Assembly (NCBI RefSeq): GCF_026341275.1
Contig: NZ_JAIFZO010000002.1
Coordinates: forward strand, 6,974,118-7,038,117
DNA length: 64,000 nt
Reading direction: 5' to 3'
Source of the DNA: Streptomyces ortus
Lineage (GTDB): Bacteria > Actinomycetota > Actinomycetes > Streptomycetales > Streptomycetaceae
The notes under the pieces were generated by a model. It made no database searches and was not told the origin of the DNA. It saw nothing but the letters and a program-made list of their open reading frames with translations. A program made the position numbers and the translations under genes. Below, piece by piece: positions 43,191 through 50,663 of this stretch (position 1 is the first letter of the stretch; each line of letters opens with the position of its first letter).

Positions 43191-44026
43191 CAGCCGTTCA
43201 CCGAGCCTCGTACCGCGGGCGTCTCTCGTGCCGCAGGTGTCTCTCGTGCCATGGGTGTCTCCCGTGTCGGGGGCGCGGAGACCGTGCGCTGTTCGATCTT
43301 CTTGTCCGCCGCCTGCGCCGGGGTGAGCGCGACGACCCGCTGCACGAAGACGCCCGGCAGATGCACCGCGTCCGGATCGATCTCGCCGGGCTCCACCAGC
43401 TCCTCCACCTCCGCGATGGTCACCCGTCCGGCCATCGCGGCCAGGGGGTTGAAGTTGCGGGAGGACTTGTTGAAGACGAGGTTCCCGTGCCGGTCGCCCT
43501 TCGCGGCCCGCACCAGCGCGAAGTCGGTACGGATACCGCGCTCCAGCACGTACGGCGTGCCGTCGAAGTCCCGTACCTCCTTCGGCGGGGAGGCCAGCGC
43601 GACGCCGCCCTCGCCGTCGTAGCGCCAGGGCAGTCCGCCGTCGGCGACCTGCGTGCCCACCCCGGCCGGCGTGTAGAAGGCGGGAATCCCGGCGCCGCCG
43701 GCCCGCAGCCGCTCGGCCAGGGTGCCCTGCGGGATCATCTCGACCTCCAGCTCCCCGCCCAGGTACTGCCGCGCGAACTCCTTGTTCGCCCCGATGTACG
43801 AGCCGGTGACGCGGGCGATGCGGCCCGCCGCCAGGAGGACCGCCAGGCCGGACTCCATCGCCCCGCAGTTGTTGGACACCACGCCGAGGCCGGTGACACC
43901 GCGCTCGTACAGCGCCTGGATCGTCACGTTCGGCACACCGCTGAGCCCGAAACCGCCGACGGCCAGTGTCGCGCCGTCCGGTACGTCGGCCACCGCGGCG
44001 GCGGCTGTGGAGACCACCTTGTCCAT
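43190..44026 (-). CDS. pcaI: 3-oxoadipate CoA-transferase subunit A, with repeat tail
   Basis: 278 residues, ATG at 44026. It has the alpha-subunit CoA-transferase fold: GGFGLSGVPNVTIQALYERG near residue 29, VSNNCGAMESG, GSYIGANKEF and RAAKGDRHGNLVF. The C-terminus carries an extra repeat tail (ETPMARETPAARETPAVR) coded at 43209-43265, which is not needed for the fold. First gene of the pca operon, transcribed away from pcaV. Confidence 0.94.
   Translation of the reverse strand: MDKVVSTAAAAVADVPDGATLAVGGFGLSGVPNVTIQALYERGVTGLGVVSNNCGAMESGLAVLLAAGRIARVTGSYIGANKEFARQYLGGELEVEMIPQGTLAERLRAGGAGIPAFYTPAGVGTQVADGGLPWRYDGEGGVALASPPKEVRDFDGTPYVLERGIRTDFALVRAAKGDRHGNLVFNKSSRNFNPLAAMAGRVTIAEVEELVEPGEIDPDAVHLPGVFVQRVVALTPAQAADKKIEQRTVSAPPTRETPMARETPAARETPAVRGSVNG
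43209..43265 (-). repeat. Short in-frame tandem repeat at the pcaI 3' end
   Basis: About three to four copies of a 15-18-base unit (TCTCGTGCCGCAGGTG-like on the plus strand) encode ARETPA-type repeats at the PcaI C-terminus. Confidence 0.75.
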
Positions 44027-44064
44027 CTGTGAAGCCCCTCTTCCCGAGCGTTCCGCACCCCGAT

Positions 44065-44082
44065 TACTCAGGGCACTGAGTA
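44065..44082. promoter_or_regulatory. Candidate PcaV operator upstream of pcaI
   Basis: A perfect inverted repeat TACTCAG-GGCA-CTGAGTA lies 39 bases before the pcaI start. A related GCACTGA core occurs on the minus strand around 44200-44209 (TTCAGTGCACC on plus), just before pcaV. Two sites in the pca/pcaV gap fit MarR-type control of both promoters. Confidence 0.65.
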
Positions 44083-44227
44083 TGTCCGCGAGGCTTCGAA
44101 CACGCTGCCATCGAGGCAGTCCACCGTCAAGACCTCCACGTGATGCGGGCTGAGAGGTTGCTCGCGGAGAAGAGACAGCGCAGTACCGGGCCGCTATTGT
44201 TCAGTGCACCGACGTTAAGGAGTGCTC

Positions 44228-44713
44228 ATGGCCGCGGTGGATCTCTCCACCCACCCCGGGCACCTGGCCCGGCGGCTGCAGCAGGCGCACTACCTGCTGT
44301 GGAACACGATGGTCTCCGAGGAGATCACCTCGCCCCAGTTCGCGGTCCTGAACGCGCTCGTCGCCGAGCCGGGCCTCGACCAGCGCACCGTGGGGGAGCG
44401 GGTGGGCCTCGACCGGTCCACCATCGCCGAGGTCATCACTCGGCTCGGCCGGCGGGGCCTGCTGGACAAGGTCCGCGACCCCCGGGACGGCCGGCGCTTC
44501 CTGCTGCGCCTCACGGACGACGGTCTGCGCGTCCACCGCAAGCTGACCGTGCGGACGGCCCGGATGAACCAGGTCTTCCTCGCTCCCCTCTCCGGAGAGG
44601 AGCAGGCTCTGTTCTTCGACCTGATCCAACGGGTCTCGGACGCGGCGGAGGGATTGCGCAATCCGGTCGCCCCGGGTACGCCGGGGGAACCGGTTGCCGG
44701 CCGGGCGCCTTGA
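44228..44713 (+). CDS. pcaV: MarR-family regulator of the pca operon
   Basis: 161 residues from the ATG at 44228 with AAGGAG 5 bases upstream; the GTG at 44222 overlaps that site and is less likely. Winged helix: LDQRTVGERVGLDRSTIAEV near residue 58 and RDPRDGRRFLLRLTDDG near 88. It is divergent from pcaI. PcaV of Streptomyces coelicolor is a MarR repressor of this operon released by protocatechuate. The same arrangement here makes the assignment strong. Confidence 0.9.
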   Translation: MAAVDLSTHPGHLARRLQQAHYLLWNTMVSEEITSPQFAVLNALVAEPGLDQRTVGERVGLDRSTIAEVITRLGRRGLLDKVRDPRDGRRFLLRLTDDGLRVHRKLTVRTARMNQVFLAPLSGEEQALFFDLIQRVSDAAEGLRNPVAPGTPGEPVAGRAP

Positions 44714-44744
44714 CGGGCTGCGGGCGGGGCCGTGGCCGGCTCAA

Positions 44745-44823
44745 AAGACTGCGCAGTTCCCCGCGCCCCTAAAAGACTGCGCCGTTCCCCGCGCCCCTGA
44801 AGGGGCGCGGGGAACCGCGCAGT
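44745..44823. terminator. Repeat-derived hairpin between convergent pcaV and DUF3048 gene
   Basis: Two copies of the GGGGCGCGGGGAAC repeat in one orientation meet an inverted copy. From about 44773 they form a near-perfect stem of roughly 24 bp (GACTGCGC..TTCCCCGCGCCCCT against its complement) with one mismatch and a GA loop. Its position between two convergent genes suggests a bidirectional terminator. Confidence 0.8.
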
Positions 44824-44881
44824 CGGCCATGACGCACCCGCGCCCCCACCCGAAGGCGCCGGGCCGCCGTCGAGCGGTGGG

Positions 44882-45859
44882 TCACGCCCGCGCGAAGACC
44901 ACCCACACCTGGCCCTCGGCGAAGTTCATCGGCGTGCCGTCCGCCGTCGTGAACTCGGTGCCGCCCTTGGCGAGCGGCCGCTGCCATGCCGCGTCGAAGG
45001 CCTTGCCGTCCCGCAGAACCTTCGCCGTGCCCGACCCGACCGTCTCCGTGTAGGGCGTGATGTTGCCGAGGTAGTCGTGGTACCTGGACTCACGGATGTT
45101 CACGTACTGCACGACGACCGTCGACGCCGCCACCCGCTGTCCGCCCGTCGTCACCGTCGGCGTGCCGTCCATCGACACCAGCCAGCGCCGCTGGTCCCGG
45201 GACCAGTCGAAGGTGAAGCGGGCCTGCGGGAAGCGGACCGTGCGCGTACTCTCGGCCGTGCCTCCCGCGGGCGCGGCACCGTACCGGAAACCCGTGGTCA
45301 GCGCGTCGGCCCCCGGCGTGGCCGTCAGCAGCCGCTGCGGGCGCAGATAGAGGTTGTGCGGCTGGGGCCTGTCCGTGCCCCGGTAGTACGCGCTCGTCCT
45401 CTCCTCCGGCAGGGCGGTCTGCAGCGGCGCGCTGTCGATCAGCGGCAGCAGCTTCTTCTGGGCCCCCGAGAAGGCGAGCGTCGGCCGGTGGAACTGGCGC
45501 AGCAGCTCCAGGTCCGACTCGCGCGCACTGCGTACCGGGCCGATGGCCTTCGGCAGGCGGGTCGCGTACACCGCCATCAGTCGGCTGAGGCCGCCCTCTA
45601 CCTGCTCGGCGTACACCACGTCGGCGGCGTCCAGGCCCGTCTGCGGGCGGGCGCCGGGCACGTTGTCGATCTTCACGACGAGCGGGGAGGCGGCCCGGGG
45701 CGCCGGACTCGCCGGGGCGCTGGTGCCCGCCGTGCCGGCGGTGCGGGGCGGCATGTTCCCGCGCTGCTTGTCGTCGAGCGGTTCACCGCTCGTGCAGGCC
45801 GTCGCCGTGACACCCACCAGCAGGGTGGCCAGCAGTGTCGCCCTCATGGCCGAACGCAT
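44882..45859 (-). CDS. DUF3048 family lipoprotein
   Basis: About 325 residues from the ATG at 45859. The frame extends to 45967, but that part encodes only a Gly/Arg/Thr/Ala repeat; starting at MRSAMRATLLATLLVGVTATAC gives a proper lipoprotein signal with Cys as the modified residue. DUF3048 blocks follow: LVVKIDNVPGARPQTGLDAADVVYAE, IGPVRSARESDLELLRQF and the C-terminal domain ending MNFAEGQVWVVFARA. It is probably anchored outside the membrane; the family resembles Bacillus YerB. The biochemical role is unknown. Confidence 0.88.
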   Translation of the reverse strand: MRSAMRATLLATLLVGVTATACTSGEPLDDKQRGNMPPRTAGTAGTSAPASPAPRAASPLVVKIDNVPGARPQTGLDAADVVYAEQVEGGLSRLMAVYATRLPKAIGPVRSARESDLELLRQFHRPTLAFSGAQKKLLPLIDSAPLQTALPEERTSAYYRGTDRPQPHNLYLRPQRLLTATPGADALTTGFRYGAAPAGGTAESTRTVRFPQARFTFDWSRDQRRWLVSMDGTPTVTTGGQRVAASTVVVQYVNIRESRYHDYLGNITPYTETVGSGTAKVLRDGKAFDAAWQRPLAKGGTEFTTADGTPMNFAEGQVWVVFARA

Positions 45860-46192
45860 CGAACGCCTCGAACGTCCCGTCCGCCCCGGCAGCCCTGCCT
45901 GCCCTGCCTGCCCTGCCCGCCCTGTTCGACCCGTCCGCCCCATCCGTCTCCCGCGTACCGTGGCCACCGTGCCCCGTTTCGTCGTTTTTCAGGTTATAGG
46001 TTCAACGAGTACGTACCCAATGCGCCAAGATCGAAGGCGCGCACTGGTCCGAGCGGGTCACGGGCGCGGGCGGGAGGGCACCGCCGCCCGGCCGGCGGTA
46101 CCGCACCGCGAGGCACGGGCCGTACGCGGAAGACGTACCCAACAGGACAGCCGCACAAGGGTGTTGCGTGACGGGAGCACGTCCGGGCCGGT

Positions 46193-47263
46193 TCAGTCCC
46201 GCGGTCCCAGGATGTCCGCGAGATCGTAACCGACCGGTTCCTCCAGCTGGGCGTACGTACAGCTCTCCGGCGTACGGTCGGGGCGCCAGCGGCGGAAGCG
46301 CGCCATGTGCCGGAAGCGCTCCCCGTTCTCCATGTGCTCGTACGCCACCTCGCACACCAGCTCGGGCCGCAGCGGAATCCAGGAGAGGTCCTTCTTGCCC
46401 GTCCAGCGGCTGGGCGCGCCCGGCAGCCGCGCCGACTCGTGCGCCGACTCCTCGGCCCAGGCCGCCCACGGATGCCCGGCGGGCGACTCCATGAGCAGCG
46501 GCGCCAGCTCCGCGATCAGCTCCTCGCGCCGCTTCATCGTGAAGGCCGCGCACACCCCCACGTGCTGCAACGTGCCCTCGCCGTCGTACAGGCCGAGCAG
46601 CAGCGAGCCGACGACGGGCCCGCTCTTGTGCAGCCGGTAGCCCGCGACCACCACGTCCGAGGTGCGCTCGTGCTTGATCTTGAACATCAGGCGTTCGTCC
46701 TGCCCGTAGCGCAGGACGAGGGGTTTGGCGACCACTCCGTCGAGTCCGGCGCCCTCGTACTGCTCGAACCACCGCCGCGCCACCTCGATGTCCGTCGTCG
46801 CCGGCGCCAGGTGCACGGGAGGCGTGCTGCCGGACAGGGCCGTCTCCAGCAGGGCCCGCCGGTCGGACAGGGGGACGTCCAGCAGCGACTCGTCGGCCAG
46901 CGCCAGCAGGTCGAACGCCACGAACGACGCGGGCTGGCGCTCCGCGAGGGTCTTCACCCGGGAGGCCGCGGGATGGATGCGCTCGGAGAGAGCGTCGAAG
47001 TCGAGCCGTCCGCCCCGCGCGACCACGATCTCGCCGTCCACCACGCAGCGCTCCGGCAACCGCTCCCGCAGGGCCTCCACCAGCTCGGGAAAGTACCTGA
47101 CCAGCGACTTCGTGTTACGGCTGCCGATCTCGACCTCGTCCCCGTCACGAAAGACGATCGCCCGGAACCCGTCCCACTTCGCCTCGTAGTGCATGCCCGG
47201 CGGAATCCGCGCCGCGGACTTGGCGAGCATGGGCTTCACGGGCGGCATCACCGGCAGATCCAT
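46193..47263 (-). CDS. ligC: ATP-dependent DNA ligase (LigC type)
   Basis: 356 residues, ATG at 47263. The adenylated lysine is in YEAKWDGFRAIVF near residue 27 (KxDG motif). Other ligase motifs are GSRNTKSL, VDGEIVV, FVAFDLL, EGAGLDGVVAKP and VFKIKHERT-like MFKIKHERTSD; an OB domain follows. It seals double-strand breaks in the NHEJ or base-excision repair systems of actinobacteria. It is divergent from the NHEJ polymerase gene (47357-48370), sharing a 93-base promoter region, so both are probably expressed together. Confidence 0.92.
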   Translation of the reverse strand: MDLPVMPPVKPMLAKSAARIPPGMHYEAKWDGFRAIVFRDGDEVEIGSRNTKSLVRYFPELVEALRERLPERCVVDGEIVVARGGRLDFDALSERIHPAASRVKTLAERQPASFVAFDLLALADESLLDVPLSDRRALLETALSGSTPPVHLAPATTDIEVARRWFEQYEGAGLDGVVAKPLVLRYGQDERLMFKIKHERTSDVVVAGYRLHKSGPVVGSLLLGLYDGEGTLQHVGVCAAFTMKRREELIAELAPLLMESPAGHPWAAWAEESAHESARLPGAPSRWTGKKDLSWIPLRPELVCEVAYEHMENGERFRHMARFRRWRPDRTPESCTYAQLEEPVGYDLADILGPRD

Positions 47264-47356
47264 ACACCGATTCTGCGGTGATTCGCGATTGTGCGCCCGG
47301 TATGCGCACTCCATTCGGATATGCGAGGTGTACGCGGTGCGCCTACCGTGGCTCGC

Positions 47357-48370
47357 ATGGCGGATGCGGTGGAGCTGGAGGCGGCGGGCAGGACGGTACG
47401 GCTGTCCAGCCCCGACAGGGTCTTCTTCCCGGAGCGCGGCTTCACGAAGCTGGACCTCGCCCGGTACTACCTGTCGGTCGGGCCCGGGATCCTGCGCGCG
47501 CTGCGCAACCGGCCCACGACCCTGGAGCGCTACCCCGAGGGGGTCGGCGGCGAGTCCTTCTTCCAGAAGCGGGCGCCCAAGAACATGCCCGACTGGATCC
47601 CCACCGCGCACATCGCCTTCCCCAGCGGCCGTAGCGCCGACGAGATGTGCCCCACCGAGGTCGCCGCCGTCCTGTGGGCCGCCCAGTTCGGCACGCTGAC
47701 CTTCCACCCCTGGCCCGTACGCCGGGACGACGTCGACCGGCCGGACGAGCTGCGCATCGACCTGGACCCGCAACCGGGCACGGACTACGCCGACGCGGTG
47801 TACGCCGCCCATGAGCTGCGCGAGGTGCTGCACGAGTACGGGGAGCTGCGCGGCTTTCCCAAGACCTCCGGCGGCCGGGGCCTGCACGTCTTCGTACCGA
47901 TCGAGCCCCGCTGGACGTTCACCCAGGTCCGCCGGGCCGCGATCGCGGTCGGACGTGAACTGGAGCGCCGGATGCCGGACCGGGTGACCACGGCCTGGTG
48001 GAAGGAGGAGCGGGGCGAGAAGATCTTCGTCGACTACAACCAGACGGCCCGCGACCGCACGATCGCCTCCGCCTACTCCGTACGCCCCCGGCCGCACGCG
48101 CCGGTGTCGGCGCCCCTCACCTGGGACGAGGTCGGCGAGGCCGTGCCCAGGGACTTCGATCTCGCGACCATGCCCGCGCGCTTCGCCGAACTCGGCGATG
48201 TGCACGCGGACATGGACGACCACGCCTACTCCCTCGAAGCCCTGCTCGAACTCGCCACCCGTGACGAACACGATCACGGGCTGGGCGATCTGCCGTACCC
48301 GCCCGAGTACCCGAAGATGCCGGGCGAGCCGAAGCGGGTACAGCCGAGCAGGGCCAAGAAGGAGAGCTGA
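47357..48370 (+). CDS. NHEJ primase-polymerase (LigD polymerase-domain protein)
   Basis: 337 residues from the ATG at 47357. Archaeo-eukaryotic primase fold of the LigD polymerase domain: LSSPDRVFFPERGFTKLDL near 18, QKRAPKNMPDWIPTA, the catalytic RIDLDPQPG (two aspartates) near 133, KTSGGRGLHVFVPI and FVDYNQTARDRTIASAYSVR. It fills gaps with ribo- or deoxynucleotides at broken ends. In mycobacteria this domain is fused to a ligase. Here, as in other streptomycetes, it stands alone opposite LigC. Confidence 0.92.
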   Translation: MADAVELEAAGRTVRLSSPDRVFFPERGFTKLDLARYYLSVGPGILRALRNRPTTLERYPEGVGGESFFQKRAPKNMPDWIPTAHIAFPSGRSADEMCPTEVAAVLWAAQFGTLTFHPWPVRRDDVDRPDELRIDLDPQPGTDYADAVYAAHELREVLHEYGELRGFPKTSGGRGLHVFVPIEPRWTFTQVRRAAIAVGRELERRMPDRVTTAWWKEERGEKIFVDYNQTARDRTIASAYSVRPRPHAPVSAPLTWDEVGEAVPRDFDLATMPARFAELGDVHADMDDHAYSLEALLELATRDEHDHGLGDLPYPPEYPKMPGEPKRVQPSRAKKES

Positions 48371-48404
48371 CCTGAGACTGTCCGACCGAACAACTAGCCG
48401 GGCG

Positions 48405-50663
48405 TCACAGCTCCTTGATCCTTACGTCCCGGTACGACACCACGTCCGTCGTGCTGTGCACCTGGAGCCCGACGTAGCCGGAGGAGAACCGCCGCCCGTC
48501 CGTGCCCGGGTCGTCCGAGCGAGTCGGAACGAACTCCTGCCCACCGGTGTTGTCGAACTCGTTGATCAGCACGCCGTTGCGGTAGATCGAGTAGTGCTGG
48601 TCCACCACGCGGATCTCGTAGTCGTTCCAGGTGCCCTTCTGGGTGACACCGGCACCGGCCAGGCCCACCCGGTCGAAGCCGTAGACCGAACCGGTCTTGT
48701 ACATGTCGCCGGTGGGGCTGTCGAACTCCTGTATCTCATGCCCGTACTTGATGGCGACCCACTCCGGCCGGGACTCCTCCGGGTGGTTGTGGACCTGCGG
48801 GAACCGCACGAAAACACCGGAGTTGGCGTTGCCCGTACCCGGCGCGTCGTCCCGCCACTGGAGCTTCAGCGAGAAGTCCGCGTACTTGCGCTCGGGGAAC
48901 CACAGCATGCCGAGACCGTCCTTCGACGTGCCCGACGTGATGGTGCCGTCGCCGTTGAGGCCGAACGAACCGCCGCCCACGTGCTGCCACTTGTCGAAGG
49001 TGTCCCGCGTACCGTCCAGGATCGTGCGGTAGCCCTCGGTCTGGCCGGGATCACCGATGCCCGACTCGTCGGCCGCCTCGGCGATCAGGTCGTACTCGCG
49101 CTGGACGATCACGCCGTCCTTGAGGAGGGTCTTGAGGACCGCCGTCACGTGCTTGAGGAACAGCGCGTGGGACGTCCACTCCTTCTCGTCCTCGATCAAC
49201 TCGTTGATGCGGCACCGGCTGTTGGTGATCCGGTTCGGTACACCCGTGTCGACCGTGCCGACGATGACGGTCAACCGCTCGTCGTACTCGGCGCAGTTGG
49301 GCGCCGGCACACCGCCGCCCGGGGCGACCGTGAAGCTCACGGTCCGGGCGTCCGAGGTGTTGCCCGCCTTGTCGCTCGCCCGGTAGACCACCGAGTGGGC
49401 GCCGACGCGGTCGACCACCACGGGAGCGGTGTACGCGAGGTAGGGACCGCCGTCGAGCGAGTACTCGATCTTGTCGACCCCCGAGCCGCCGTGCGCGTCG
49501 GTCGCGGTCACCGTCACCTTGGCGGTGTTGATGTACGCGCCGGACGAGTTCTTCGTGCCCTCGACGCTCACACCGGTCACCGGGGGAGTGGTGTCCTCGA
49601 CCGGCGGCGCGACGACGGTGAACGACACGGACTTCTCGGCGGCGGCGTTGCCCGCCTTGTCCGTGGCGCGGAACCGCACCTTGTGCGCGCCCACCTCGTG
49701 GACCATCACCGGAGCGGTGTACGGCTGCCAGGCACCGGCGTCACCGAGCGCGTACTCGATGGTGTTGACGCCGGAACCGGCGTCGGAGGCCGTCACCGTG
49801 ACGGTCGCCATGGAGACGTACTCGCCCTGCGCGTTCTTCTCGCCGGTGACCGTGGCCGAGGTCTCCGGCGCGGTGGTGTCGTCCGTCGGCGGGGCGACGA
49901 CGGTGAACTCCGCCGCCTTCTCCGCGGAGGTGTTCCCCGCCTTGTCCAGGGCCCGGTAGCGGACCTTCTGGGCGCCCACCTGGTCGACCACGACGGGCGT
50001 GGTGTACGGCTGCCAGGCACCCGCGTCACCGATCGCGTACTCGATGCGCTCGACGCCCGAACCGCCCGCGTCCGTGGCGCTGAGAGCCACGGTCGCCGAA
50101 CCGACGTACGCGCCGTCCGCGTTCTTCGTGCCGGTGACCTCGGCCGCCGTCTCCGGCGCGGTGGTGTCCTCGCCGGTGCCCTCTGTGACCACCAGGATGC
50201 CCTGCATCTGTCCGTGGCCGGGGATCGTGCAGAAGTAGCGGTAGCGGCCGGGTGAGAGCGTCACCTCGGCGGTGTGCCTGCCGCCCTGGTCGTCGTTCGG
50301 GTTGGCCAGGATGTTCAGCGGGACGTCGTTCTGGTACTCCGGGTCCGACACGTCGAACGTCAACGTGTGCGGCATGCCTATGGTGTTGCCGGTCGCCTCG
50401 CTGTTCTCGAAGACGATCGTGGTCGGGCCCGCGACCGCCGTCGTGGGCGCGGACGCGTACTTGGTGATGTCGTCACCGGCCGTCCAGGTGAGCGTCTGCG
50501 CCGCGGCAGCCGCCTTGGACGGGGTGTTGTCGGTCTGGCCGGAGGCCGAGGTGGTCGCGAGGCCCAGCACCATCAGCAGCGCGGCGGCAAGTGCCGTCCA
50601 CAGCCGTCCAGTTCTTCGCCTGCGGATGCCTCGGTTGTCCCGGGCGGTCGTCACGCTCGTCAC
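48405..50663 (-). CDS. Secreted cupredoxin / OmpL47-repeat / DUF1080 protein
   Basis: 752 residues from the GTG at 50663, overlapping the stop of the upstream ThuA/dehydrogenase gene by 4 bases. A Sec signal (RLWTALAAALLMVLGLATTSASG) is followed by a plastocyanin-like copper domain (GMPHTLTFDV, RYRYFCTIPGHGQMQGILVV, with Cys, His and Met ligands). Three Ig-like repeats of about 90 residues come next, each with IEYAIGDAGAWQPYT / VRYRALDKAGNTSAE patterns. The C-terminal third is a DUF1080 sugar-binding or 3-keto-glycoside hydrolase-like domain (GMLWFPERKYADFSLKLQW). It is probably an extracellular protein that works with its operon partner on sugars. The exact reaction is unknown. Confidence 0.88.
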   Translation of the reverse strand: MTSVTTARDNRGIRRRRTGRLWTALAAALLMVLGLATTSASGQTDNTPSKAAAAAQTLTWTAGDDITKYASAPTTAVAGPTTIVFENSEATGNTIGMPHTLTFDVSDPEYQNDVPLNILANPNDDQGGRHTAEVTLSPGRYRYFCTIPGHGQMQGILVVTEGTGEDTTAPETAAEVTGTKNADGAYVGSATVALSATDAGGSGVERIEYAIGDAGAWQPYTTPVVVDQVGAQKVRYRALDKAGNTSAEKAAEFTVVAPPTDDTTAPETSATVTGEKNAQGEYVSMATVTVTASDAGSGVNTIEYALGDAGAWQPYTAPVMVHEVGAHKVRFRATDKAGNAAAEKSVSFTVVAPPVEDTTPPVTGVSVEGTKNSSGAYINTAKVTVTATDAHGGSGVDKIEYSLDGGPYLAYTAPVVVDRVGAHSVVYRASDKAGNTSDARTVSFTVAPGGGVPAPNCAEYDERLTVIVGTVDTGVPNRITNSRCRINELIEDEKEWTSHALFLKHVTAVLKTLLKDGVIVQREYDLIAEAADESGIGDPGQTEGYRTILDGTRDTFDKWQHVGGGSFGLNGDGTITSGTSKDGLGMLWFPERKYADFSLKLQWRDDAPGTGNANSGVFVRFPQVHNHPEESRPEWVAIKYGHEIQEFDSPTGDMYKTGSVYGFDRVGLAGAGVTQKGTWNDYEIRVVDQHYSIYRNGVLINEFDNTGGQEFVPTRSDDPGTDGRRFSSGYVGLQVHSTTDVVSYRDVRIKEL

